NCBI GenBank assembly: GCA_963777775.1
Contig: CAVZRL010000009.1
Location: forward strand, 1,426,001-1,490,000
Origin: WHSW01 sp963777775
Lineage (GTDB): Bacteria > Actinomycetota > Thermoleophilia > Solirubrobacterales > 70-9
Direction of reading: 5' to 3'
Length of the DNA stretch: 64,000 nucleotides
The notes under the pieces were generated by a model. The model ran no database searches. It worked only from the letters and a program-made list of their open reading frames with translations, and had not been told where the DNA came from. Positions 42,726-49,927 of this stretch are shown here, in pieces. Made by a program: the position numbers and the translations under genes. Numbering within the stretch: position 1 is the first letter of the stretch; each line of letters opens with the position of its first letter.

Positions 42726-42995
42726 ATGGCGACCGTGCGCCTGCGCGCGCCGTTGAAGCGACTTGCCGGGGACCGATCCGAGCATCCGGTCAGCGGGCCC
42801 AGCGTCGGCGACGCTCTGCGCGAGCTCGAGCTCGCCCACCCGCCGCTCGCCGGCTGGATCCTCGACGAGCGCGGCCTGATCCGGCGCCACGTAAGCGTCT
42901 TCGTCAACGGTGAGCAAGGCAGCGAGGAGACCGCCGTCGACGGCGAGGACCGGATCGACGTCCTGCCCGCGATCTCCGGAGGCGGCGCCGCTTGA
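42726..42995 (+). CDS. ThiS/MoaD-family sulfur-carrier-like protein with GGGAA tail
   Basis: 89 residues, ubiquitin-like fold. VRLRAPLKRLAG begins strand one; VGDALRELELAHPPLAGWIL is the helix; RRHVSVFVNGEQGSEE and DGEDRIDVLPAISGG are the last strands, closely similar to CysO-type carriers. After SGG come G-A-A, so Gly-Gly is not at the end and thiocarboxylate formation would need trimming, or the protein has another role. The gene for a BNR-repeat protein overlaps its stop (TTGA at 42992), so the two are made together. No MoeB/ThiF-like activating enzyme is seen in this window. Confidence 0.85.
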   Translation: MATVRLRAPLKRLAGDRSEHPVSGPSVGDALRELELAHPPLAGWILDERGLIRRHVSVFVNGEQGSEETAVDGEDRIDVLPAISGGGAA

Positions 42996-44083
42996 CCGAG
43001 CTCGTCGTCGGGACGAAGAAGGGCCTGTTCGTGCTCGAGGGCAGTCTTGCGGACGGCTTCGAGCTCACGGCGCGTGCGTTCGGCGGCGAGCCGGTCGAGT
43101 ACGCGATGCGTGACCGGCGCTCGGGGCGTCTGCTGGCGGCGGTGACGTCTGCCTTCTACGGCCCGAAGATCTTCACCGCTGACGACCCTGACGGCGACTG
43201 GGGGCAGGCGAACGGCGTCGCCCTGCCCGCGGAAGGGGAGGTGGCGCTGGAGCGGATCTGGGTGATCGCCGCCGGCGAAGCGGACGGCACGCTGTACGCG
43301 GGGGGCGATCCCGGAGTGCTGTTCGAGAGCCGGGACGGCGGCCTGAGCTGGGAGCTCAACCAGGGGCTGTGGGAGCATCCGAGCCGGGCCGCCTGGCAGC
43401 CGGGTGGCGGCGGCCTCTGCCTGCACTCGATCGCGACTTGGCCGAGTGACCCCGATCGACTTGCGGTCGGTGTCTCAGCCGCCGGGGTCTGGCTCAGCGA
43501 CGACGCCGGCAGGTCATGGAGAGCGGGCAACGAGGGCCTGGTCGCCCGCTACGCGCCCGAGGACGCGGCGCCGGAGGAGGTCGGGCTGTGCGTGCACCGG
43601 ATCCACCGCGCCGCGGCCAGGCCGCAGCGGCTCTTCATGCAGTTCCATGGCGGCGTCTATCGCTCCGACGATGCCGGCGAGACCTGGACCGAGATCGGCG
43701 CCGGGCTGCCGTCGGACTTCGGCTTCCCGCTCGCCCTCGACCCGGCTGACCCCGAGAGCGCCTACGTGATCCCGCTCGCGGCCGACACCGACCGGGTGAC
43801 GCCCGACGGGAGGGTGCGGGTCTACGAGACGCGAGACGGCGGCTCGAGCTGGTCGGCGCGCGGGGACGGGCTGCCCCAGCAGCACGCGTATCTGACCGTA
43901 CTGCGTGAGGCGCTCGACGGTGTCGGTGAGGGTGACGCGCTCGAGCTCTACTTCGGCGCTACGTCCGGCGACGTCTTCGGCTCGGGCGACGCCGGCGCGA
44001 GCTGGTCGGCGGTCGCCACGCGCTTGCCCCCGGTGTTCTCGGTCAGCGCAACTTCGTCGGCTGACGGGTGTAGCGCGGGTTAG
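42992..44083 (+). CDS. BNR/Asp-box repeat beta-propeller protein
   Basis: 363 residues. MTELVVGTKKGLFVLEG opens the first blade. Five Asp boxes (S-x-D-x-G-x-x-W type) follow: SRDGGLSWELNQG, SDDAGRSWRAGNEG, SDDAGETWTEIGAG, TRDGGSSWSARGDG and SGDAGASWSAV, as in sialidase-type and sortilin/Vps10-like propellers. The sialidase catalytic Arg triad is not evident, so it need not be a glycosidase. No signal peptide, so it is probably cytoplasmic. TTG 42992 overlaps the ThiS-like stop (TTGA). Such propellers are often labelled exo-alpha-sialidase; the true function is unknown. Confidence 0.8.
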   Translation: MTELVVGTKKGLFVLEGSLADGFELTARAFGGEPVEYAMRDRRSGRLLAAVTSAFYGPKIFTADDPDGDWGQANGVALPAEGEVALERIWVIAAGEADGTLYAGGDPGVLFESRDGGLSWELNQGLWEHPSRAAWQPGGGGLCLHSIATWPSDPDRLAVGVSAAGVWLSDDAGRSWRAGNEGLVARYAPEDAAPEEVGLCVHRIHRAAARPQRLFMQFHGGVYRSDDAGETWTEIGAGLPSDFGFPLALDPADPESAYVIPLAADTDRVTPDGRVRVYETRDGGSSWSARGDGLPQQHAYLTVLREALDGVGEGDALELYFGATSGDVFGSGDAGASWSAVATRLPPVFSVSATSSADGCSAG

Positions 44084-44141
44084 TCGCCGCTGCTCGCGGG
44101 TATCCGTACCCCGGGCCCCGAGCGCACAGCCCAGGAGGAGG

Positions 44142-44690
44142 ATGTCCGAGTCGCTCCAGCCGGTCCGCGGACTCGAGGTGATCTGGCGGGGGGTCTATGA
44201 GGTCGAGCACGCCGGGCACGCCTACGCCGTCGAGGCAGACTTCTTCGACTTTGCCGAGAAGCTTCACCTGTATCGCGACGGGGCGCGGGTCGAGACCAGA
44301 AAGTCCCCGGCCCGGTTCGAGGTCGACGACGGAGCAACGATCGAGGCGGCGATGGGCCTGCTCGGCATGAAGACACTACGGCTGGTCGACGACGAGGGCG
44401 AGTCCGTGCTGCGTCCGGCCGCGGGGACGGCCGAAGCCCGCCGGCTGAGCTTCGAGCGAGGGCATCCCACGGCCAGCCGGCTTGTCGGTGCCGTTTCCTG
44501 GCTCGTGCTGATCGTCGCGCTGGTGATCGAGATCCCGGAGCTGGTCGGCCTCGTTGCAGACGTCGCCGGATTCGAGTTCAGCTCGCCGTTCGACCTCCCC
44601 TCCGCAGTGCTTGGCGCGCTGGGCATCTTCGCTCTCGCGGCCGCGCTCGAGCGCGCCCTGCGCTTCAAGCGCAGCCGCTGGCTGGGTTGA
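44142..44690 (+). CDS. Membrane protein with C-terminal helix pair, unknown function
   Basis: 182 residues not recognised as a named family. The N-terminal 100 residues are soluble (RGLEVIWRGVYEVEHAGHAY, FFDFAEKLHLYRDGARVETR), beta-rich by pattern. Two membrane helices follow (ASRLVGAVSWLVLIVALVI and LPSAVLGALGIFALAAALE), and the basic end FKRSRWLG stays inside. ATG 44142 directly follows CAGGAGGAGG, a strong ribosome site that sets it apart from the leaderless neighbours. It stands alone 58 bases after the propeller gene. Confidence 0.7.
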   Translation: MSESLQPVRGLEVIWRGVYEVEHAGHAYAVEADFFDFAEKLHLYRDGARVETRKSPARFEVDDGATIEAAMGLLGMKTLRLVDDEGESVLRPAAGTAEARRLSFERGHPTASRLVGAVSWLVLIVALVIEIPELVGLVADVAGFEFSSPFDLPSAVLGALGIFALAAALERALRFKRSRWLG

Positions 44691-44711
44691 CACCCGGTCG
44701 ATCTCGTAACC

Positions 44712-44737
44712 CAGGTGCGCGTCACTTGAGGCACCTG
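44712..44737. promoter_or_regulatory. Inverted repeat upstream of the pilin gene
   Basis: CAGGTGC and GCACCTG, seven-base arms with 12 bases between, 65 bases before the pilin ATG. Operator or weak terminator of the preceding gene; no T-run follows. Confidence 0.4.
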
Positions 44738-44801
44738 CCTGTAGACCGGTGACGCCTTCCCTGCCAGCGTCGCCTGCGTCGAAATCGTCGAAAGGAGAAC
44801 G

Positions 44802-45047
44802 ATGCAACGGCTGTCCGCACACCCACACGTCAAGGCTCTCGACCTCGGTGACCGCCTCCGCCGCCGGCTCGCCGGCGAGCGCGGCCAGGGCACGGTCGAG
44901 TACGTCGGCCTGATCCTGCTCGTCTCGATGCTGATGGTCGGCGTCGTGGCGGCGATGAAGGGGTTCAACGCGACACAAGGAGTTGAGATCGCGGAGGTGA
45001 TCATCGACAAGATCAAGCAGGCGGTGAACGCGATCTCGTTTCGCTAG
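44802..45047 (+). CDS. Flp/Tad-type pilin precursor
   Basis: 81 residues. A basic leader of about 28 residues ends ERG, followed by QGTVEYVGLILLVSMLMVGV; cleavage after that Gly gives Glu at +5, the type IV prepilin rule, and the Glu-Tyr pair is the mark of Flp pilins. A single hydrophobic helix and a short polar end (EVIIDKIKQAVNAISFR) follow, the usual small Flp size. GAAAGGAG precedes ATG 44802 by five bases, and the gene has a 111-base non-coding leader region. No Tad/Cpa assembly gene is in the window, so assembly depends on genes elsewhere. Confidence 0.8.
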   Translation: MQRLSAHPHVKALDLGDRLRRRLAGERGQGTVEYVGLILLVSMLMVGVVAAMKGFNATQGVEIAEVIIDKIKQAVNAISFR

Positions 45048-45103
45048 CGAGCCGGGTCCACCCAGGGCGTGTGTCCCGAGCGGGCGCTTTCGGCTCACCG
45101 GCC

Positions 45104-45124
45104 GACGGAATCGTCCGCTCGGCG
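45104..45124. repeat. Dispersed 21-bp repeat, copy 2
   Basis: GACGGAATCGTCC then G and CTCGGCG in the gap between the pilin and rph genes; one mismatch to the copy at 40928-40948. Confidence 0.5.
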
Positions 45125-45178
45125 TCGCACGCAGCGTCGCAACCTCCCGACCACGCGGGCGCCTGACAGACTGAGGGC

Positions 45179-45916
45179 GTGCCGTCGCCCCGCAGCCACG
45201 AGCGCTCCAGCGCCGAGCACCGCCCGGTCTCGATCGAGCCCGGCTTCGTTCGCACCGCCACCGGCTCCTGCCTGTATGAGCAGGGCGAAACGCGGGTCAT
45301 CTGCACGGCCTCGGTTTCGACTTCGGTGCCGAGGTGGCTCGAGGGCAAGGGCCGGGGGTGGGTCACGGCCGAGTACGCGATGCTCCCGGCTTCGACCGGT
45401 GACCGCAAGGAGCGCGACTCCAAGCGCGGCCGCCCGGACGGACGCTCGACCGAGATCCAGCGCCTGATCGGCCGGGCCCTGCGCGGGGTCGTTGACCTGA
45501 CCGCGCTGCCGGACCGCTCTGTCTACGTCGATTGCGACGTCCTGCAGGCCGACGGCGGCACCCGCTGCGCATCGATCACCGGCGGCTATGTGGCCCTCCG
45601 GCTCGCCACCCAGAGCCTGCTCGGCGCAGGCGACCTCGAGCGTGACCCGTTGACGGGCTCGGTTGCGGCGATCTCCTGTGGCGTGGTCGGCGGCGAGGCG
45701 CTCTGCGACCTCGACTACTCCGAGGACTCGAGCGCCGAGGTCGACGCCAACATCGTCATGACCGGGGATGGCGGACTGGTCGAGATCCAGGCGACCGCCG
45801 AGCGCACGCCCGCCTCGCGGGCGTCGCTGGACGAGTTGCTCGAGCTCGCCGAGCCGGCGATCGCGGCGCTGCGCGTGACCCAGGCGCAGGCGTGCGGCGG
45901 CTCGTTGCCGGGCTGA
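45179..45916 (+). CDS. rph: Ribonuclease PH
   Basis: 245 residues, phosphate-dependent 3' exoribonuclease that trims tRNA ends. VSIEPGFVRTATGSCLYEQG, TRVICTASVSTSVPRWLEGK, GWVTAEYAMLPASTGDRKER, RGRPDGRSTEIQRLIGRALR, VYVDCDVLQADGGTRCASIT and ANIVMTGDGGLVEIQATAER follow the family closely, including the phosphate-binding Arg and catalytic Asp residues. GTG 45179; CAGACT is six bases upstream. The stop overlaps the ATG of the rdgB-like gene (TGATG), the usual rph-rdgB pairing. Confidence 0.96.
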   Translation: MPSPRSHERSSAEHRPVSIEPGFVRTATGSCLYEQGETRVICTASVSTSVPRWLEGKGRGWVTAEYAMLPASTGDRKERDSKRGRPDGRSTEIQRLIGRALRGVVDLTALPDRSVYVDCDVLQADGGTRCASITGGYVALRLATQSLLGAGDLERDPLTGSVAAISCGVVGGEALCDLDYSEDSSAEVDANIVMTGDGGLVEIQATAERTPASRASLDELLELAEPAIAALRVTQAQACGGSLPG

Positions 45917-46515
45917 TGGAGGCGCCGCCTCGGCGGCTGATCGTCGCAACGCGCAACGAGCACAAGTTGCGCGAGCTGGGTGAGATCCTCGGAGCAGCAG
46001 AGCTGGTCGGGCTGCCCGACGCGATCGAGCTGCCGCCGGAGACCGGCTCGAGCTTCGCCGACAACGCGCTGGTCAAGGCGCGCACGGTCCAGCGGGCGAC
46101 CGGCGAAGCCGCGATCGGCGATGACTCGGGGATCGTCGCGCCGGCCCTCGGCGATAGGCCGGGCGTCCACTCGGCCCGCTTCGCCGGTGCGCGGGCGACC
46201 GACGAGCAGAACCTCAACCTGCTGATCTCGATGCTCGAGCCGCACCGCGACCGCTCGGTCGCCTACGTGTGCGCGATCGCCTACGTCGACCGCCACGGCG
46301 CCGAGCGTGTGTTCGAGGGCCGGTGCGAGGGGGCCTTGATCTCCGAGCCCCGGGGCAGCGGCGGCTTCGGCTACGACCCGGCGTTCGTGCCCACCGACAC
46401 CGGGCCGGCCGACGAGCGCACGATGGCTGAGCTCGCCCCCGCCGAGAAGCACGCGATCAGCCACCGCGGCCGGGCCGCGCGGGCGCTCGCGACCGAGCTC
46501 GGGCTGGGAGCGTGA
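45916..46515 (+). CDS. rdgB: XTP/dITP diphosphatase (RdgB/HAM1)
   Basis: 199 residues, house-cleaning pyrophosphatase that removes inosine and xanthosine triphosphates. LIVATRNEHKLRELGEIL is the N-terminal nucleotide-binding strand and loop; ETGSSFADNALVKARTVQ, AIGDDSGIVAPALGDRPGVH and SARFAGARATDEQN carry the metal-binding acids; GSGGFGYDPAFVP and AELAPAEKHAISHRGRAARA complete the site. ATG 45916 shares a base with the rph stop. Cation transporter gene follows four bases after its stop. Confidence 0.95.
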   Translation: MEAPPRRLIVATRNEHKLRELGEILGAAELVGLPDAIELPPETGSSFADNALVKARTVQRATGEAAIGDDSGIVAPALGDRPGVHSARFAGARATDEQNLNLLISMLEPHRDRSVAYVCAIAYVDRHGAERVFEGRCEGALISEPRGSGGFGYDPAFVPTDTGPADERTMAELAPAEKHAISHRGRAARALATELGLGA

Positions 46516-46519
46516 GGCA

Positions 46520-47437
46520 GTGATCCGGACCAAGGCCGGGGCGGCCGGGCTCTCGATCGCCTCGAACGCGTTCCTGATCGCGCTCAAGCTGGCGGCCGGG
46601 GCGATCACCGGGTCGATCGCGATCATCACCGAGGCGATCCATTCCTCGATCGACCTGCTCGCCTCCCTGATCGCCTTCTTCTCGGTCCGCAAGGCCGACG
46701 AGCCCGCCGACCGCGAGCATCCCTACGGACACGAGAAGCTCGAGAACCTGGCGGCGGCGATCGAGGGCATGCTGATCCTGGTCGGCGCCGGGATCATCAT
46801 CTTCGAGGCGACCCGGCGGCTGGTGAACGGATCCGAGATCCAGGACCTCGGGGTCGGGATCGCCGTGATCGCCTTCTCGGCGGTCGCCAACTTCGCCGTC
46901 TCCGGCTTCATCAGCCAGCGCGCCCGGGCGCTCGACTCGGCGGCCTTGGAGGGCGATGCCGCCCACCTGCGCGCCGACGCGCTCACCTCGCTCGGCGTGC
47001 TCGCCGGGCTCGCCCTGGTCGAGATCACCGGCGAGCCGGCATTCGACGCGATCGCCGCGCTGTGCGTCGCGGCGGCGATCGTAGTCGCGGGCTTTCGCAT
47101 CCTCACCCGCTCGGGCCGGGTGCTGGTCGACGAGGCGCCGCCGACCGACGAGCTCGACCGGATCGAGGCCGTGATCGCCGCGGAGCGCGAGCGGGCACCC
47201 GAGATCGCCGGCTACCACAAGCTCCGCGCCCGCCGCGCCGGCGCCCGACGCTACATCGACCTGCATCTGCAGTTCCGCTCCGGGACGACGCTCGAGCAGG
47301 CGCACGCGATCGCCCACGCGGTCCGCGGTGCGGTCGAGGCCGAGCTCCCCGGGTCGGAGGTCCTGATCCACAACGAGCCCGAGGACTCCTTACGCCCTCC
47401 CGAGCAGGAGGCACGGGGGCCCTACCGCGCCGGGTGA
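46520..47437 (+). CDS. Cation diffusion facilitator (CDF) metal transporter
   Basis: 305 residues, six helices then a cytoplasmic ferredoxin-like domain. Helix 2 ITEAIHSSIDLLASLIAFFS has H-x3-D and helix 5 HLRADALTSLGVLAGLALV has H-x3-D, the tetrahedral metal site of Zn/Fe/Mn exporters. DREHPYGHEKLENLAA is the conserved HPYGHxK loop; YIDLHLQFRSGTTLEQAHAI and HAVRGAVEAELPG form the C-terminal domain. Which metal is carried cannot be read. GTG 46520, four bases after the rdgB-like stop, probably co-transcribed with rph-rdgB. Confidence 0.93.
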   Translation: MIRTKAGAAGLSIASNAFLIALKLAAGAITGSIAIITEAIHSSIDLLASLIAFFSVRKADEPADREHPYGHEKLENLAAAIEGMLILVGAGIIIFEATRRLVNGSEIQDLGVGIAVIAFSAVANFAVSGFISQRARALDSAALEGDAAHLRADALTSLGVLAGLALVEITGEPAFDAIAALCVAAAIVVAGFRILTRSGRVLVDEAPPTDELDRIEAVIAAERERAPEIAGYHKLRARRAGARRYIDLHLQFRSGTTLEQAHAIAHAVRGAVEAELPGSEVLIHNEPEDSLRPPEQEARGPYRAG

Positions 47438-47459
47438 GCGAGCGCTACCGGGCCCGCGC

Positions 47460-47600
47460 TCAAAGCAGGTTCACGGCCGCCGACAAGCCAACCGCGGCGA
47501 CGACGATCGAGTAGCCGCTGTAGCCGTTGACGATCAGCAGGATCGTGACGATCGCGCACAGCGCGACCACGGTCAGCCACGATGCTCGGCCCAGTGACAC
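47460..47600 (-). CDS. Small two-helix membrane protein, hypothetical
   Basis: 46 residues if GTG 47600 is the start: a short polar N-terminus, helix WLTVVALCAIVTILLIV, turn NGYSGYS, helix IVVAAVGLSAAVNLL. The frame extends to 47654, but those codons lie opposite the roadblock-like gene start. It is convergent with the metal transporter. No family recognised; the clean hydrophobic pattern is the only support. Confidence 0.45.
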   Translation of the reverse strand: MSLGRASWLTVVALCAIVTILLIVNGYSGYSIVVAAVGLSAAVNLL

Positions 47601-47606
47601 GGTCGC

Positions 47607-47612
47607 TATTGT
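47607..47612 (+). promoter_or_regulatory. -10 hexamer TATTGT of the roadblock-like gene
   Basis: TATTGT ends seven bases before GTG 47620, leaderless pattern. Confidence 0.45.
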
Positions 47613-47619
47613 CGCCGAC

Positions 47620-48012
47620 GTGTCAGACCCATCCGCGAACGGGGCGGTGGGCACCGCCGAGGCCGAGCGGGCCGTGGCTCGACTGCAAGAGCTCTCCGAC
47701 GACCTGACCGGGTGCGCGATCCTTGACCCTGCCGGCGACCTGCTCGCCGCCAGCGGCGATCACGAAACCTGGCGGGAGGCGGCCCGCGCTCTGCTCGCCG
47801 CGGCCGATGCGGCGGCCGGTGAGCGGGTCGCCCATGCCCACGTCGGCACCGAGGACGGCGAGGTCTTCCTCGTCCGGCGGGACGGACTGGCGCTCGTCGC
47901 CGCGAGCGAGCGCTTTCCGCTCGCCTCGCTGATGCTCTCGGACATGCGCGCGGTGCTGCGCGAGCTCGCCCGCGGCTCGCTTGCGCCGGCCCCGAAGCCG
48001 CAAGCGGCCTGA
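47620..48012 (+). CDS. Roadblock/LC7-like domain protein
   Basis: 130 residues. AERAVARLQELSDDLTGCAI then LDPAGDLLAASGDHETWREA, HVGTEDGEVFLVRRDGLALV and ASERFPLASLMLSDMRAVL give the alternating helix-strand order of roadblock/LC7 proteins, with the typical -x-DxxG-xLLAASG- strand turn. Actinobacterial relatives sit with small GTPases and regulators of polarity or secretion, but no GTPase is adjacent here. GTG 47620; the stop overlaps the ATG of the next small gene (TGATG). Confidence 0.72.
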   Translation: MSDPSANGAVGTAEAERAVARLQELSDDLTGCAILDPAGDLLAASGDHETWREAARALLAAADAAAGERVAHAHVGTEDGEVFLVRRDGLALVAASERFPLASLMLSDMRAVLRELARGSLAPAPKPQAA

Positions 48013-48221
48013 TGCCGCCGAAGCCACACCGGGCGATCCTCGGTCGCGTCTCCGGCTACGCCGACGAGGCGACGGCCTACCTGCGCCGGCGCCGGCTCAC
48101 CCGGCGCCCGTTCGCGCGCGTCTACGCGCCCGGCGGACGCGGCCTCGCCTGCGCGGCCGAGACCGAGGCCGGGCGCGAGCTCTTCCTCGCCGCCTCGCGG
48201 GTGATCGACGCGGCTCGCTGA
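48012..48221 (+). CDS. Small basic protein coupled to the roadblock-like gene
   Basis: 69 residues, unrecognised. Very basic centre (YLRRRRLTRRPFARVY), then LACAAETEAGRELFLAASRV, which reads as one helix. Its ATG shares a base with the roadblock-like stop, the strongest reason to call it real. A short DNA-, RNA- or partner-binding adaptor is possible. Confidence 0.55.
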   Translation: MPPKPHRAILGRVSGYADEATAYLRRRRLTRRPFARVYAPGGRGLACAAETEAGRELFLAASRVIDAAR

Positions 48222-48237
48222 ACGTCTATCGGATGCC

Positions 48238-48876
48238 TCAGGCCCAGGCGACGACCGTGTAGTTCTTCGGGTGGCCGCGATCGGCTCGCTTGCGGCGCAG
48301 GTCGCTGCGAGCGGCGAGCTCCGAACCCGCCCTGAGCAGCGTCCCGAGCGGACGAGCCCGGGGCGGCAGAGCGCGAGCAGCGACGTCGAGCTCGTAGCTC
48401 ACCGTCGCCATGTATCCCTCCAGCCACTCGATCTCGATCTCGCCGTAACCGGCCTGCTCGAAAAGATGCGCAAGGCCGAACTGCGTGTAGCGGTAGAAGT
48501 CGAAGGGCTGCTCGTGCTCCTCATAGAACAGCGGGCAGCTCGCCCAGATCCGGGCGCCGGGCTTCAGCACTCGACGGAGCTCGCGCAACACTTGGAGTGG
48601 CTCGGGCAGGTGCTCGAGCACCTGGGTCATGATGATGAGATCGAAGCGGTCGTCGGCGACCGGGAGCTGCGCGAGGTCGCCGACGTAGGTGAGCCCGGAG
48701 TCGTACTCCTTGTCGAGCTTGGCGAAGTCCGCGGACTCGTACACGAGGTGCCCGAAGTGACCGCGATAGGCGCCGTCGCCCGCCCCCGCGTCGAGCACCA
48801 CCCCGCCCGCTGCGACCGACGCCGCAGCTCGGCGGACGAAACGGTCGAGATGAACGCGGCTGGCGTTCAGGGCCAT
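48238..48876 (-). CDS. Class I SAM-dependent methyltransferase
   Basis: 212 residues. Motif I VVLDAGAGDGAYRGHFGHLV, motif II SADFAKLDKEYDSG, then LPVADDRFDLIIMTQVLEHL and LRRVLKPGARIWASCPLFYE: a Methyltransf_11 type enzyme. It is similar in plan to the one at 14197 and has a basic C-terminus (RSDLRRKRADRGHPKNYTVV). ATG 48876 has TAGATT seven bases upstream. Divergent from an exported protein gene across 46 bases. Substrate unknown. Confidence 0.83.
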   Translation of the reverse strand: MALNASRVHLDRFVRRAAASVAAGGVVLDAGAGDGAYRGHFGHLVYESADFAKLDKEYDSGLTYVGDLAQLPVADDRFDLIIMTQVLEHLPEPLQVLRELRRVLKPGARIWASCPLFYEEHEQPFDFYRYTQFGLAHLFEQAGYGEIEIEWLEGYMATVSYELDVAARALPPRARPLGTLLRAGSELAARSDLRRKRADRGHPKNYTVVAWA

Positions 48877-48883
48877 CGGCCGG

Positions 48884-48916
48884 AATCTACGCAGAGACCG
48901 ACGTCCGGGCTAGCCT
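48884..48916. promoter_or_regulatory. Divergent leaderless promoters: methyltransferase and exported protein
   Basis: Minus-strand TAGATT (48884-48889) is seven bases before ATG 48876. Plus-strand TAGCCT (48911-48916) is six bases before ATC 48923, the best start available to the exported protein. Confidence 0.5.
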
Positions 48917-48922
48917 GGGCCG

Positions 48923-49915
48923 ATCAGGCGTGCGATCACCCTCACGATCACCGTTGCGGCCGCGGCCTCTCTCCTCGCTGCCGTCGCCGATTCGGCGAAG
49001 CTCGGCCCGTACCCGTCGCTGGGCTCGAAGTGCGAGGTGTTCCCGCGGCCGGGCCCCGAGACCAGGCCGGCGGCGGCTTCGCTCCCCGACCAGCGTGCCT
49101 GGAACCAGGACGTCTCCGACGCGCCCGTCGACCCGCGCTCGGACGCGATCATCGCCTACATCGACGCCCACGGCGGCGACATGCTCCATCCCGACTTCGG
49201 CTCGCCGCGCGAGTACGGGTTCCCCTATCGAGTGGTCGGCAAGCGCCAGCGCAAGGTCAAGGTTCGGTTCACCGCCTACGGAGCGGAGTCCGACCACGGC
49301 AAGTACCGGGTCCCGCTCAGCTCGCCGATCGAGGGAGGCAGCGGCTCCGACGGCGATCGCCACGTGCTCGCCTATGACCGAGCCCGGTGCAAGCTCTACG
49401 AGCTCTACCGCGCATTCCCCGACCGGCATCCGAAGCGCTGGCAGGCCGACTCGGGCGTGATCTGGGACCTGCGCTCGGCGGCGCTGCGCACCGACGGCCA
49501 CACTTCGGCCGACGCAGCCGGGCTGCCGATCTTCCCCGGCCTGGTCCGCTACGACGAGGTCCGCTCCGGGAGCGTCGAGCACGCGATCCGGGTCACCTTC
49601 GACTCCACCCGCGACGCCTGGATCCATCCGGCCTCGCACTGCGCCGGCGACACCGCGAGCGCAGCGGCGCCGCCGATGGGGATGCGGCTGCGATTGCGTT
49701 CCGGCTATGACCTCTCGGGGCTGAGCGGCGACGCCCGGGTGATCGCGGAAGCGCTGCGCCGCTACGGGATGATCGTCGCCGACAACGGCTCGAACTGGTT
49801 CTTCGGCGGCACCTCGGATCGGCGCTGGGGCGACGAGGATCTGAACCAGCTCAAGCGGATCCCCGGCTCGGCGTTCGAGGTCATCCGCTCGCAGGCCGCG
49901 GTCCACACCTGCTGA
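48923..49915 (+). CDS. Exported protein of unknown function, probable ATC start
   Basis: 330 residues if begun at ATC 48923. That frame gives an N-terminal R-R then a hydrophobic Ala/Leu/Val signal peptide (TLTITVAAAASLLAAVADSA), which the first usual start (GTG 49037) would lose; GTG 48930 is in another frame. The mature protein has a Cys in GSKCEVFPRPGPETRPAA, then YGFPYRVVGKRQRKVKVRFT, WIHPASHCAGDTASAAAPPM, LRSGYDLSGLSGDARVIAEA and IVADNGSNWFFGGTSDRRWG. No family identified with confidence; a carbohydrate-active or wall-binding role would fit its surroundings. Confidence 0.7.
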   Translation: MRRAITLTITVAAAASLLAAVADSAKLGPYPSLGSKCEVFPRPGPETRPAAASLPDQRAWNQDVSDAPVDPRSDAIIAYIDAHGGDMLHPDFGSPREYGFPYRVVGKRQRKVKVRFTAYGAESDHGKYRVPLSSPIEGGSGSDGDRHVLAYDRARCKLYELYRAFPDRHPKRWQADSGVIWDLRSAALRTDGHTSADAAGLPIFPGLVRYDEVRSGSVEHAIRVTFDSTRDAWIHPASHCAGDTASAAAPPMGMRLRLRSGYDLSGLSGDARVIAEALRRYGMIVADNGSNWFFGGTSDRRWGDEDLNQLKRIPGSAFEVIRSQAAVHTC

Positions 49916-49927
49916 CGGCGACCGTGC

